Below are positions 25,175 through 33,951 of a stretch of DNA of 60,601 nt, piece after piece. The translations under genes were made by a program, and so were the position numbers. Position 1 is the stretch's first letter. Every line of letters begins with the position of its first letter. A model generated the notes under the pieces. That model saw nothing but the letters and a program-made list of their open reading frames with translations, made no database searches and was not told where the DNA came from. The stretch is from an uncultured Eggerthellaceae bacterium (lineage in GTDB: Bacteria; Actinomycetota; Coriobacteriia; Coriobacteriales; Eggerthellaceae): assembly GCA_910585565.1 (NCBI GenBank), contig CAJUFC010000156.1, positions 1 through 60,601 of the forward strand. The letters are read 5' to 3'.

Positions 25175-25230
25175 TGGTCCGATTGGCGTGTAGCGTGATT
25201 CCGTTGTCTCGTCTCAGCTGAGTGGCCGCC

Positions 25231-25770
25231 ATGCATTTATCCACGTATCGCACCGCCGAACTGCAGCTTCTAAGCGTCCGCGTCCGCCGACTGCGCCTCG
25301 GCCGAACCCTCACCCAGAAAGAACTGGGCAATAGGTGCAATCTCTCCTGTCGCTACATTTCAGACCTTGAATGCGGTCGCCGCGGGATACGGCTGGCGAA
25401 TCTCTACAGGCTGTCTTACGGGCTGGATATGACGCTGAGCGGCCTGCTCGACTTCGACTCTGCCGCAGACGGCGCGATGCTTCTCGGCGACAAGGCCTCC
25501 CGCCATCAGCACATTGCCTTAACGAGCGCCGCAAGCGTAGCACACAGAAGCGAGTGCAGATTGCGTCTCGGCAGAAAAATCGCCCTGTTACGACGGTCCC
25601 AGCTGCTGTCGCAGGATAATTTTTGTCTGATGCTGGGTCTAGGCCAGACGTACCTCGTCGACATCGAGAACGGCCGCATAAACATCGGCTTCAACAATCT
25701 CTGCAAGATAGCCAGAGGACTGGGTGTCACCGCGAGCGAGCTCACTGACGTAGACGATTTCGAGCGCTGA
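25231..25770 (+). CDS. Tandem XRE-domain regulator
   Basis: The product has about 179 residues and two Cro/C1-type HTH domains. The first is at about residues 15-75 (RVRRLRLGRTLTQKELGNRCNLSCRYISDLECGRRG), the second at about 112-175 (LGRKIALLRRSQLLSQDNFCLMLGLGQTYLVDIENGR). A linker of about 35 residues joins them. A GTG at 25222 is a possible alternative start. Two HTH units in one chain would let a monomer recognise a bipartite site. Confidence 0.72.
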   Translation: MHLSTYRTAELQLLSVRVRRLRLGRTLTQKELGNRCNLSCRYISDLECGRRGIRLANLYRLSYGLDMTLSGLLDFDSAADGAMLLGDKASRHQHIALTSAASVAHRSECRLRLGRKIALLRRSQLLSQDNFCLMLGLGQTYLVDIENGRINIGFNNLCKIARGLGVTASELTDVDDFER

Positions 25771-25839
25771 TCGCACTATCCGCGCACAGGCGCCTATCGT
25801 CGGCTCCACGGCGCATCGGAATGGCTGCTTATCCTCTTC

Positions 25840-26103
25840 TTATTCTGCGGAAGCGCGCTCTTGCTCGGTATTCCATTCCCGGTACCGTCCTACCAGCTTT
25901 CGCGCTAGCTCCTGCTTCTTGCAGTCGGGCAACTGTTCAAAGACATTCACTTTTCCCTTCGCCTCCGAAAGAGACACCCTTTTGTCTCCTTCCGGGGTTC
26001 TTACCAGGGCAATAGGCTCGCGTTCGCCTTTCAAGTCCATTTCCACCGCCATGAGGATCCACGGGGCAGCGCTCGCGTTCCCTTCATTATTCTTACTGCT
26101 CAT
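25840..26103 (-). CDS. Hypothetical 87-residue protein
   Basis: A small basic/acidic protein with VEMDLKGEREPIALVRTPEGDKRVSLSEAKGKVNVFEQLPDCKKQELARKLVGRYREWN; no family is recognised. The first half suggests a beta hairpin, the second half a helix. It is convergent with the tandem HTH gene and divergent from the nuclease gene. Confidence 0.5.
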   Translation of the reverse strand: MSSKNNEGNASAAPWILMAVEMDLKGEREPIALVRTPEGDKRVSLSEAKGKVNVFEQLPDCKKQELARKLVGRYREWNTEQERASAE

Positions 26104-26244
26104 CTTGAGTTTCCTTTCGCGGGTGATGCGCCGCAGAGCCTATGCGAGTTTATCGTGTCTTCGAGCGGCAGCATCGAAGGTGGGGCAGTTGCAGAGCGGC
26201 TATAATCAGCGCATAGATAACTCGCGGATTCGAGGGATGCCCGA

Positions 26245-27153
26245 ATGAAGATGACGCTTATACGCCTCATCACCGTGCTGCTTCTGGCAGTGCTGCTCGC
26301 GCTGCCCGGGTGCGGCCCGGTTTACGACGCGGGCAACAACTCCCATATACAGTCCAGCGCAAGCACCGCTTCCCCTGGCGGCGAGGGCAGCGCGGAGGCG
26401 CCGGGCGGCGTCGAAGAATATCTGGTTCTCTCCGACAGGCCCGATTTCGGCGAGCTCGAAGGCTTCGCAGGTGAGCTGGAGCGATACGGAGACCTCGACG
26501 TGCTAGGGCGCTGCACCCCTGCGCTCGTCTGCCTGGGTCTGGAGACGGTGCCCACGGAGGGGCGCGGGCAGATCGGGCACGTCATGCCGACCGGCTACCA
26601 TTCCGTGCGATACGACTGCGTGCCGGGCGGCTGGCTCTACAACCGCTGCCACATGGTGGCCTTCCAGCTGGCCGGCCAGAACGACAACGTCCAGAGCCTC
26701 ATCACCGGCACGAAGCGCATGAACACGGTGATGAAGCGCTTCGAGGATGCCATCAGATCCTACATCGTGGGCACCGGCAACCATGTGATGTACCGCGTCT
26801 CGCCCGACTTCTCCGGGGACGACCTCGTGGCCCGCGGCGTGAGGCTGGAAGCGCTGTCCGTCGAGGACGGCGGTGCCGGCATCTCCTACGACGTCTACAT
26901 CCCCAACGTGCAGGACGGCATCGTCATCGACTACGTCACGGGCGAAAGTTGGCTAGAGGGCGCACAGGAGACATCACTCACAGCCAACGAATCCGAATCC
27001 GCCTACATCCTGAACACGAACACGATGCGCTTCCACGAACCCGATTGCAAAAACGCCCAAACCATCAAGGAATCCAACCGCCAAGACGTGACAGCCAAGC
27101 GCTCCGCCCTCATAGCCCAAGGCTACGAGCCCTGCGGCGCCTGCAGCCCGTAA
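26245..27153 (+). CDS. Secreted DNA/RNA non-specific endonuclease lipoprotein
   Basis: The 302-residue protein starts with a lipoprotein signal (hydrophobic residues 5-20, lipobox LPGC). Residues about 65-240 are a streptodornase/EndA-like nuclease domain with GHVMPTGYHS, YNRCHMVAFQLAGQND and LITGTKRMN; the H and N of such motifs normally bind Mg2+. The C-terminal ~50 residues (FHEPDCKNAQTIKESNRQ and GYEPCGACSP) resemble Ada-type metal-binding tails found on such nucleases. It would act at the cell surface, for nucleotide scavenging or defence. A TATAAT at 26201-26206 may be its -10 box. Confidence 0.88.
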   Translation: MKMTLIRLITVLLLAVLLALPGCGPVYDAGNNSHIQSSASTASPGGEGSAEAPGGVEEYLVLSDRPDFGELEGFAGELERYGDLDVLGRCTPALVCLGLETVPTEGRGQIGHVMPTGYHSVRYDCVPGGWLYNRCHMVAFQLAGQNDNVQSLITGTKRMNTVMKRFEDAIRSYIVGTGNHVMYRVSPDFSGDDLVARGVRLEALSVEDGGAGISYDVYIPNVQDGIVIDYVTGESWLEGAQETSLTANESESAYILNTNTMRFHEPDCKNAQTIKESNRQDVTAKRSALIAQGYEPCGACSP

Positions 27154-27187
27154 CATCGCGCCCAGTCGAAAAGCCCTTGATACAACT

Positions 27188-27220
27188 AGAGCCGAACCCA
27201 GTGGGCTCGGCTCTTACAAA
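27188..27220 (+). terminator. Terminator after the nuclease gene
   Basis: AGAGCCGA...TCGGCTCT with inner CCCA/TGGG pairing forms a strong stem 35 bp after the nuclease stop codon. A second small hairpin (AAAACCT/AGGTTTT, 27218-27234) follows, and the IS element has inserted at its edge. Confidence 0.65.
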
Positions 27221-27226
27221 ACCTCA

Positions 27227-28577
27227 AAGGTTTTGGGTTATAGGACAGAATGTGTGTCTGCAACCATAGCCTTTTCCCAGATGGAACCACATAAATCGAG
27301 CCGATAAGTTGATTCCACCCAACTTCTCACTCGGACAGAATGTGTGTCCGCTTCCCCCTTGACACGCCTGTTCAAGGTAGCTTTTTCAAGGAATAAGTTG
27401 CCTTGAGACAGGAAGAGCGCGTGGATAATCCCATCTGCAGTGCATGCGGCTCCAAGATGAAGAGGAACGGGCATACGAGCTCTGGGGCGACGCGATGGCG
27501 ATGCAAGGCATGTGGTGCGTCGTGCACACACCGCATCGACACTGCCGCCAAGCGTCTTGCCGAGTTCCTCTCTTGGCTCATGGGGAAGAGCGCGCAGTCA
27601 GAGATGCCCGGAGAGGGTCGCACGTTCAGGAGGCGCACCTCTGAGTTCTGGGATATATGGCCTATCGCTCCCTGGACAGGCGAGGTATGCGACATCGTCT
27701 TCTTGGACGGCATCTGGATCGGGCGCGATGCCGTCGTGCTCATCGCATGCACGAGGGATCATGTGCTCGCATGGCATCTGGCGCAAAGCGAGTGCGCTGA
27801 GGCATGGGCAGCTCTCATGATGCGGATCCCTGCGCCTGCCATGGCGGTGAGCGACGGGGCACCCGGCCTCGCCAAGGCGACGCGCGCCGTGTGGCCTAAA
27901 ACGCGTATACAGCGCTGCACCTTCCATGCGTTCTGCCAGGTGAAGAGGTGCACCACGAGCCGTCCCAAGCTGGATGCAGGCGTCGAGCTCTACTCGCTTG
28001 CCAAGAGGCTTCTCAAGGCCAAGGACGCAGACGCTGCGGCAGCCTGGCTTGCCGACTATGCAAGCTGGTGTTCCAAATGGGAGCGCTTCTTGCGAGAGTT
28101 CACGCTGAAAGATGGCCGCAAGCAATACGCTCACGAGCGCTTGCGCAAAGCGCGCCATGCCCTCAATAGGCTCGTGAGGTCAGGCGAGCTGTTCACGTTC
28201 GTGGAGATGGCGCAAGAGCATGGGGGCATGTGGGACTCGACCAACAACATGATCGAGGGTGGCGTGAACGCGCGCCTGCGCGAGATGCTCAGGATGCATC
28301 GGGGGCTGTCGACCATACGCCGCATCAAGGCGATCTTCTGGTGGTGCTACATGCACACAGAGTCGCCGCTTCCTCCCGCAGAGATCCTGCGCATCATGCC
28401 CACCGATGACCAAGTGGAAGGGCTCTTCGCATCAGCTTCCAGAAAGCACGAGCGCAACGATGGAGCGCCCGCAGAATACGGATCGGGGATCATCTGGAGC
28501 GAGTTCCATATGCCTACTGAATACAGACGGTGAATAATCGGAGCAGACACACATTCTGTCCTATAACCCAAGGTTTT
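27227..28577. mobile_element. IS1249-like (IS256 family) insertion sequence with 8-bp target duplication
   Basis: Perfect 27-bp terminal inverted repeats beginning GGGTTATAGGACAGAATGTG lie at 27235-27261 and 28543-28569. AAGGTTTT directly flanks both ends (27227-27234 and 28570-28577), an 8-bp target duplication as expected for the IS256 family. The core GGACAGAATGTGTGTC recurs inside at about 27333. One transposase gene fills the element, which looks intact and recent. Confidence 0.93.
27421..28533 (+). CDS. IS1249-like transposase
   Basis: The 370-residue protein starts at GTG 27421 after AGGAAGAG. It has an N-terminal zinc ribbon (CSACGSKMKRNG ... CKACGASC), then a DDE-type core with D in FLDGIWIG and D in SDGAPGLAKA, and IEGGVNARLREML near residue 285 supplying the likely catalytic E. 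This is the IS1249 group of the IS256 family. It is flanked by perfect inverted repeats and an 8-bp target duplication, so it is probably active. Confidence 0.92.
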   Translation: MDNPICSACGSKMKRNGHTSSGATRWRCKACGASCTHRIDTAAKRLAEFLSWLMGKSAQSEMPGEGRTFRRRTSEFWDIWPIAPWTGEVCDIVFLDGIWIGRDAVVLIACTRDHVLAWHLAQSECAEAWAALMMRIPAPAMAVSDGAPGLAKATRAVWPKTRIQRCTFHAFCQVKRCTTSRPKLDAGVELYSLAKRLLKAKDADAAAAWLADYASWCSKWERFLREFTLKDGRKQYAHERLRKARHALNRLVRSGELFTFVEMAQEHGGMWDSTNNMIEGGVNARLREMLRMHRGLSTIRRIKAIFWWCYMHTESPLPPAEILRIMPTDDQVEGLFASASRKHERNDGAPAEYGSGIIWSEFHMPTEYRR

Positions 28578-28589
28578 CATAGCTTCTAT

Positions 28590-28629
28590 GAAAAAACCGG
28601 GGCAGAACCACTTTCGCAATCCTGCCCCG
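28590..28629 (-). terminator. Intrinsic terminator after the Abi gene
   Basis: Read leftwards, CGGGGCAG pairs with CTGCCCCG and is followed by GTTTTTT. It lies 28 bp beyond the Abi stop and should end transcription of the terminase-portal-Abi transcript before the IS and cargo. Confidence 0.8.
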
Positions 28630-28656
28630 TAAAACCTTTCGGTTTTCAGTATGGCT

Positions 28657-29610
28657 CTAGTCTATCAGATTGAAGCCTTCCGTCAATCGTTTTACGAAGG
28701 CGAGCGCGGCCATCGTGGGGTTTTCCACGGGAAGCACAGAACCCTTCTCTATCTCTCCGAGGTATCGTTTGAGATCATCGAGCCGCCTGGTCCTCGTGCC
28801 GCCTTCGGGCACCATTGTTGAATAGAGGTACAAAAGCGATGCGATCTTCGCGGTCGGAATAGTTTGAAGCCAGCGATGGCGAAGGCGCTTCGACATTCCG
28901 ATAGTGGAAAGCGCTTTGTTGATCTCGGGCGGAGCGACCTTCTCGTCATCGGTGTGAGGAAACAGGTCGAGCAAGATGCAAGAGTTGTGGGCGCAAGCAT
29001 TCCGTAGCGATTGCACCGTCCGGAGGATGAAGTAGTCTGCGATCATCTGCTTGTCATCGGAGCATGTTCCGCAATACCTGATAAGGCCGACGATCGTTCC
29101 GAAGGGCACGACCTCAACAAACGCCGAGAGCGGCAAGTTATCCCCGTACTCTTCGAAGATGTAATCGTTAGTAGGATCGTTCTTGCTGCGCGCGATCTCG
29201 CGCTCGATGTACTTCCGCTGCCGGTCGTCCTGGCTGCTCCAGTAGTCGGCCATGACAGCATGATCGTCCGCCTCTGTAACGGCGCACTCAGTTATCAATC
29301 TTGTTTTGCAGAAATGTTCTATATCAAGGGACATAGCAAGAAGGATCTCGCGTAGACACTGGTCTATATCGGCAAGGTACTTCAACTGGCCGAAGTCGAG
29401 GTCCATGTACTTTCCCTCGTTCTCGCCTTCGGCGTGAACATCAAACAGTCTTGTGTAGGCGCACGTCTTGAAAGCCGGGCACTTCTCGGCCATGTACTCC
29501 CGAGCGTCGCTCTCAGTGCAAATATCGAAGGTGACGCCTTGCTCCTTCAGCTTTGCGATCTGCGCGTCGATGTAGGCTTCGGATTGTTGGGTTGTCTGTT
29601 CGTCTTCCAT
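28657..29610 (-). CDS. Abi_2 family abortive-infection protein (HEPN-type)
   Basis: With the ATG at 29610 the protein has 317 residues. It fits the Abi_2 (AbiD/AbiF) family: LKYLADIDQCLREILLAMSLDIEHFCKTRL in the middle and an R-N-x3-H HEPN-type motif (LRNACAHNSCIL) near residue 205, which in HEPN proteins forms an RNase site. It would kill or arrest a cell infected by another phage. It starts 6 bp after the portal stop, so it rides on the phage late transcript. Frame upstream of 29610 is a shadow of the portal gene. Confidence 0.85.
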   Translation of the reverse strand: MEDEQTTQQSEAYIDAQIAKLKEQGVTFDICTESDAREYMAEKCPAFKTCAYTRLFDVHAEGENEGKYMDLDFGQLKYLADIDQCLREILLAMSLDIEHFCKTRLITECAVTEADDHAVMADYWSSQDDRQRKYIEREIARSKNDPTNDYIFEEYGDNLPLSAFVEVVPFGTIVGLIRYCGTCSDDKQMIADYFILRTVQSLRNACAHNSCILLDLFPHTDDEKVAPPEINKALSTIGMSKRLRHRWLQTIPTAKIASLLYLYSTMVPEGGTRTRRLDDLKRYLGEIEKGSVLPVENPTMAALAFVKRLTEGFNLID

Positions 29611-29615
29611 AGCGT

Positions 29616-30998
29616 CTATTCTACCTCGGTCGGTGTCGCATTCAGCTCGGCGGCTTTGGCTTTGGCAGTTGCTTCGTCCTCGCCGTACCACTTCATGCGG
29701 TACTCGTAAGGGAGCATGGTGCGCCCCAGCTCCTCCAAGTCCTGCTTCTTCTCGGTGTACACGTCGGTGATGATGCTGTCGTCGAAGGCAACGCGCACGT
29801 TCCCTTCCTTGGGCAGCTTCACTCCCAAACATCGCGCACAGTGCAGAATCGCCTTCGCGATCGTGGTCATGGATCCTTCGAGCAGGTTCTCGTGGCGACG
29901 GATGTTGCGCATCAAGGCGGCGTTGTCACTCGACACCTCGGTCACGGTCTTGATATAGCCGCGCGCGTCGAAGTCGTAGTAGGTCAGACCGAACCCGCAA
30001 AGGTCGCCCAAGGTCTGGAGCGCCACGCGGAACACCTCTGCCTGCTCCTTGGTGCGAAGCGCCGGCGCGAACTCCCGAATGACGTCCTCAGTCGAGGCCA
30101 CCTTGCGATAGATCGTGCAGTCGTTCTTGCCGAAAGGTATGGCCACGGGCTTCTTGTCTTTGCCCGCCCGCTCCACGTCGAACATGGTATCGGCCAGAAA
30201 GATGCGCATCTTCGACAGGTCCACCTCGCTCACGAGCGCGTCATAGGCCAGGTCCACCGCCTGGACGGCGTCAAGCGCATCGGCGAACACGCTCTGCCCG
30301 TAGGGGCTTCCGTCCATCCGCGTGTTGGCGACGGCTGGCTTCAATATGGCGAAGGTGGGTGTTGGGCACCGCGTCTCATAGGCATCCAGAACACCGTCCA
30401 CAGCCATGGCGTTGCCTTCGCCGTCGAAGCAGGTGGTCTTGATGACGTAGCCGGAATCGGAGAGCAGGTGCATCTGCAGCTGTGTCACGCGCTTGCCCTT
30501 CGTCACGGCCTCAGCCACGAAAGCGCATTCGGTTATCCCGTCATCGTCCCACGAAAGCGGAATGATCTGCCGCGCATCGTAGCGCCGCACCTGGATGGCC
30601 TTCTTCCCTAAGTCCACCCACACAGCCCAGGCGCCCGTGCCCAGCGCGAAGGCGCGAACCAAAGCCGCCTGCCCGTACGACAGGAAGTGCCTGCTCGCCA
30701 GGAAGCCGGACAGCCATTCGGTGCACTTCTGCTTGCCACAGTCGATGAGCGTCTTGTCGTTCAGAAGCAGCGATCCCCATTCCTCGCACATCCGCATGGC
30801 GGGATGGATCGATCTCCGGTGCACCTTGAAGCACCTGCCCGCAGCGTCGGTGTCGCTGTAGTCGTAGAAGTCACCCTCGGCTCGCATCCAGTTCCATCAT
30901 GTGTTGATGTGGGGCAGCATCTCGTCAGCCGCACAACCGTATCCGAGCCGGGACAGGTGAGCCTTCACAAACTCCGGTATTGCGTATTCCTCTATCAC
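29616..30998 (-). pseudogene. Portal protein gene broken by an in-frame TGA
   Basis: An SPP1-like portal (FADALDAVQAVDLAYDALVSEVDLSKMRIF, REFAPALRTKEQAEVFRVALQTLGDLCGFG, DVYTEKKQDLEELGRTML) reads from 30887 to 29616. Its N terminus continues upstream in the same frame from GTG 30998 (IEEYAIPEFVKAHLSRLGYG) but TGA at 30899-30897 interrupts it where the sequence reads HINT-stop-WNWMRAEGDFYDY. Related portals have W at such a position, so TGG has probably become TGA. Re-initiation at ATG 30887 would lose about 37 residues. The full frame is 461 codons. Confidence 0.8.
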
Positions 30999-31140
30999 TG
31001 GGCATGTCCTCTCCAACTTCGCCCACAGCCGTTTTCTACGCATCTTGCCGCCGTGTCACCGAATGGGAGCGATGTTTCATCCGCCCCGCAACCTGCGGCC
31101 ACATGCCGGCGCCGCTCCGGGGCAAGCTGCAAGTCGATCC

Positions 31141-31333
31141 GTGCCACCCCAGCACAGCTGCATGGTTCGCCTGGGGGTGCGTGTGCCACGCTGCCGCAAG
31201 CAGCCCTGAAAGTCCCACGATGCGGCAGCAGGGAGGGCGGGCGCCTGTTGCAGCTCTCACCCAAGGCTGCTTGCGCCAGCGCGTCACCCGCACCTGCGGC
31301 CCGGCTCTCCATGCAGCTGTGCTGGGGTGGCAC
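31141..31333. other. Non-coding gap between portal and terminase with a perfect 25-bp inverted repeat
   Basis: The arms 31141-31165 (starting GTGCCACCCCAGCACAGC) and 31309-31333 are exact reverse complements; GCTGCCGCA/TGCGGCAGC pairs inside. No gene is credible in 31000-31459 although terminase and portal normally abut. It could be a folded RNA, a decayed insertion or a hairpin-rich spacer. Confidence 0.65.
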
Positions 31334-31459
31334 CGCAAGTCGGCCATGGCGCCCCTCCGCAGCACCGTCATGCGTCCGCTGGCGGCGGGGCAGCGCCTCG
31401 CCGCACGTTCGGGCGTCAGCGCACCGGGGGCACGGCAGGAGCGGCAGCCCCAAGCGACC

Positions 31460-32783
31460 CTACCGACCGCGCAACACGTCCTCCATCATGGCGTAGCGCA
31501 CCGCGTCGATGCTGTGGTCGTTGCCGTCGGGTATCTCGTCCACCCAGTTGCCCTCGCGGTCGCGTTCGTACTCCTTCGAGGTGAACTCCTCGTAGGCGTG
31601 CGGGCACCTCACCGGGTCGATGACGATCTCGCGCAACCCGGCAAGCCACTCGTAGCTGAGACGCCTCATGCGGCCCTTCCTGGCGGGGCGGGCGCGCAGT
31701 CCGTGCTCGCGCTTGTACGTGGCCATGGCCACCTTGCCGTCTGCCGTGTCGTCGCACCAGATGACCTCGTCGTGGAAGTACGCTTCTTCGCCTTCCACGT
31801 CCGAGAACGTGAGCGCGTCTGCCACCATGGCGCCCGTGTCCTGCGGAAGCGTCTTTTTTGCCGAGAGCTCCCCGAACAGGAACAACCTTCGCTCCGAGGG
31901 CTCCCAGCCCACGCGGACGTACCTCCACGGGTCGGGGAACCATCCCCAGTCGATGCCGTTGCGCACCCAGCTCCAAGCGGGCTATCTCGTCGTCGCCTAT
32001 CCTGCGCCCGGTGACGTTTCCGAACACGGCGCCGCCCGTGCCGGTCACTTCTCCCAGGTACTCCCACCGCCACGCGAGCTCGTTGCTCTCCCGCAGGTAT
32101 TCCGCTTCCTCTATGAACGGCACTCCCAGCCACTCGGGATGCTCGTCCACCACATCCAGGTACGACGTGCGCACGACCAGCGTATCCTCGCGCTTGCGAC
32201 GCTCCCTCTCTTCGGCATTCACCCAGTTGAGCGCCAATCGCGGCGGGTTGTAGCTGTAGAAGATCCAGAAGCGCTCACCGCCGCGGCGGAGCGAGTTGAG
32301 GATGCTCCTCACCGCGTCGATGCCGTCGAACTGGTCCACCTCCTCGAACCACACGCATGCGCAGTACCCGGTGGTGAACTTGGTGCCCTTCAGCTTCAGC
32401 GGATCGTCCGCGCCACGGAACACGATGCGCTGCCCCGTGGGAAGGTACGTCAGCTCCATCGGCGACACCCTACAGCGGAAGAACCCCTCCAGCCCCAGCG
32501 CCGCCACAGCCCACACGAGCTGCTGGTACACCGAATCGCGCAGCGTGTTGCTGAAGCGACGAACCACCACGGCATTGGCGAAGGGGTTGGCGACGATGAG
32601 CAGCACCAGGCACAGGCTGATGAACGACGACTTGGTGGAACCGCGCCCGCCGTTCAGCCAGTAGTGGACGTGCCCGCCGCACATCACATCCCCCAGCACG
32701 CCGTGGAACACGCTCGCGCACAAATCGGCGACGCTCACGCCCTCGTTGCCGCCCCTGCTGCGCTTGCCATTCCTGCCACTCAT
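31460..32783 (-). pseudogene. Terminase large subunit, frameshifted
   Basis: From ATG 32783 the first ~270 residues are a large-terminase ATPase: LNGGRGSTKSSF (Walker A), YCACVWFEEVDQFDG (Walker B region) and FWIFYSYNPPR. The frame is lost at about 31967, where LELG should continue as VRNGIDWGWFPDPWRYVR. The nuclease domain continues in another frame to 31460 (GWEPSERRLFLFGE, GNDHSIDAVRYAM). One missing G in a GGG run (31966-31968) explains it. Start follows GGGAG. As read, no full terminase could be made; a base-calling error in the run cannot be excluded. Confidence 0.85.
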
Positions 32784-33064
32784 GCACTCGCTCCCGTCTC
32801 TGCCTTACCCGCACACACGCGAGGGCTCACTGACGCTATCCACATCCACACTCGATGTCGCGCTTTAGCTGCTTCTCGCGTTGCGGATGCCTCCGCATCT
32901 TTTGACACACGCGCAGCGGAAGCGAGCGCGTCTCGCGCCCTCGCAGCCTTGCGCCTTCGAGTAGCTGCTGCGGACCGTGTTGCGGAATCTGGCGAGGATG
33001 ATGCCCGCCTTGCCCCCATGGCAGTCATGCCTGTCTCTTTACATCTAGGCGAAATGGCATCCAT
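32780..33064 (-). CDS. Doubtful 94-residue basic protein before the terminase
   Basis: ATG at 33064 follows AAAGAGGAAG, and the stop overlaps the terminase ATG as ATGA, which speaks for translation. Against it, the protein is a low-complexity Ala/Arg/Ser chain (KAARARDALASAARVSKDAEASATREAAKARH) with codon use unlike its neighbours and no recognised family. It could be a decayed small phage gene. Confidence 0.3.
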   Translation of the reverse strand: MDAISPRCKETGMTAMGARRASSSPDSATRSAAATRRRKAARARDALASAARVSKDAEASATREAAKARHRVWMWIASVSPRVCAGKAETGASA

Positions 33065-33269
33065 AGGTGTTTCTTCCTCTTTTGGTGAAAACAACGCCCC
33101 TACGCTCGCGCTTCTTTCCAGGCGAAGCGAAACGCTGAAAATTGCGGAAGCGGAAAATGTGCTTTGTGCGCGCTCGTTCCACCCTCGTGCTCCTTCTCCT
33201 GCTATTGGCGCGGAAGCGGTCAAGCCACGGTCTTGCCCGCGCTCCGTCAGCCCCAGCGCCAGCACCGCA

Positions 33270-33945
33270 CGCATAACGGCGAGGATGACGGGCCTGTGCC
33301 GCCGCAGGGTCTTCCTCCGCCTTCGTCAGCCCGCACAGCTGCGCCGAAAGCCCTCTGCAGCCGGCAAGCCCTCATGCGCACCCGTGCGCTCTTCCTCCGG
33401 CTCCGCCAAGGCGCATCAGGCACCTTCGGTGCCCCATGCGTCTTGGCTGCGCGGCTGCAAGCCTCATGTCTTGCAGCCATGCCGTGGTGCCCGGCAACCT
33501 CCGTCGCTGCGCTCCTACGGCTGCCCGGCACCACGGACAGCGTGCTGCGCTCCCAGCGGTATCGCGCCACGGCTCCGGTGCGCTCACGGTGCAAGCGCAC
33601 CTTCGGCTCCGCCAAGCCACGCAAGCAGCTTTCCGCTCGCCTTCGGCGGCTCCAAGCATCTTGCGCGTCTTAGCTCCGCAGGCTGCCAGCCATCCTGGCT
33701 CGCAGCCCTGTGTGTCATGCCACCCGGCGGCCTACAGCGCTTCGCGCTTCCGGCTCGCCCGGTGTCATGCCCCACGCTCCGCGCCACCTTCGGTGTCGCT
33801 CCGTTGGTCGGGCAGCCCTTCGGTCTGCCCTCCGCCCGGCAAGCCACCTCCGGCCCGCCTTCGGCGGCCCTCCGGCGTCTTGCCGGGGGCCGGCGCGCCC
33901 TACGGTCGCGCCGGCGAGCGACCTCGCCACACCAGCCCATCAGTC
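33270..33945. other. Hairpin-rich non-coding array between terminase subunits
   Basis: About 0.7 kb holds many small inverted repeats, often closed by TTCG, CTACGG or CTCCGG loops: CACC-TTC-GGTG near 33800, GGGCAG/CTGCCC near 33820, CCCGGCAAG/CTTGCCGGG around 33836 and 33882, GCCGGCGCG/CGCGCCGGC around 33890. A 15-bp near-perfect pair brackets 33482-33538. No frame looks coding. Small and large terminase genes usually touch, so this is inserted or specialised DNA. Confidence 0.65.
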
Positions 33946-33951
33946 AAAACC

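Noticed and set aside
30897..30899. TGA recoded as tryptophan in the phage
   Set aside because: TGA is used as stop at many tightly coupled phage gene junctions (ATGA, TGATG), so recoding is not general.
31955..31980. Programmed ribosomal frameshift in the large terminase
   Set aside because: No slippery heptamer or downstream structure was seen, and terminases are not known for this; a one-base deletion is simpler.
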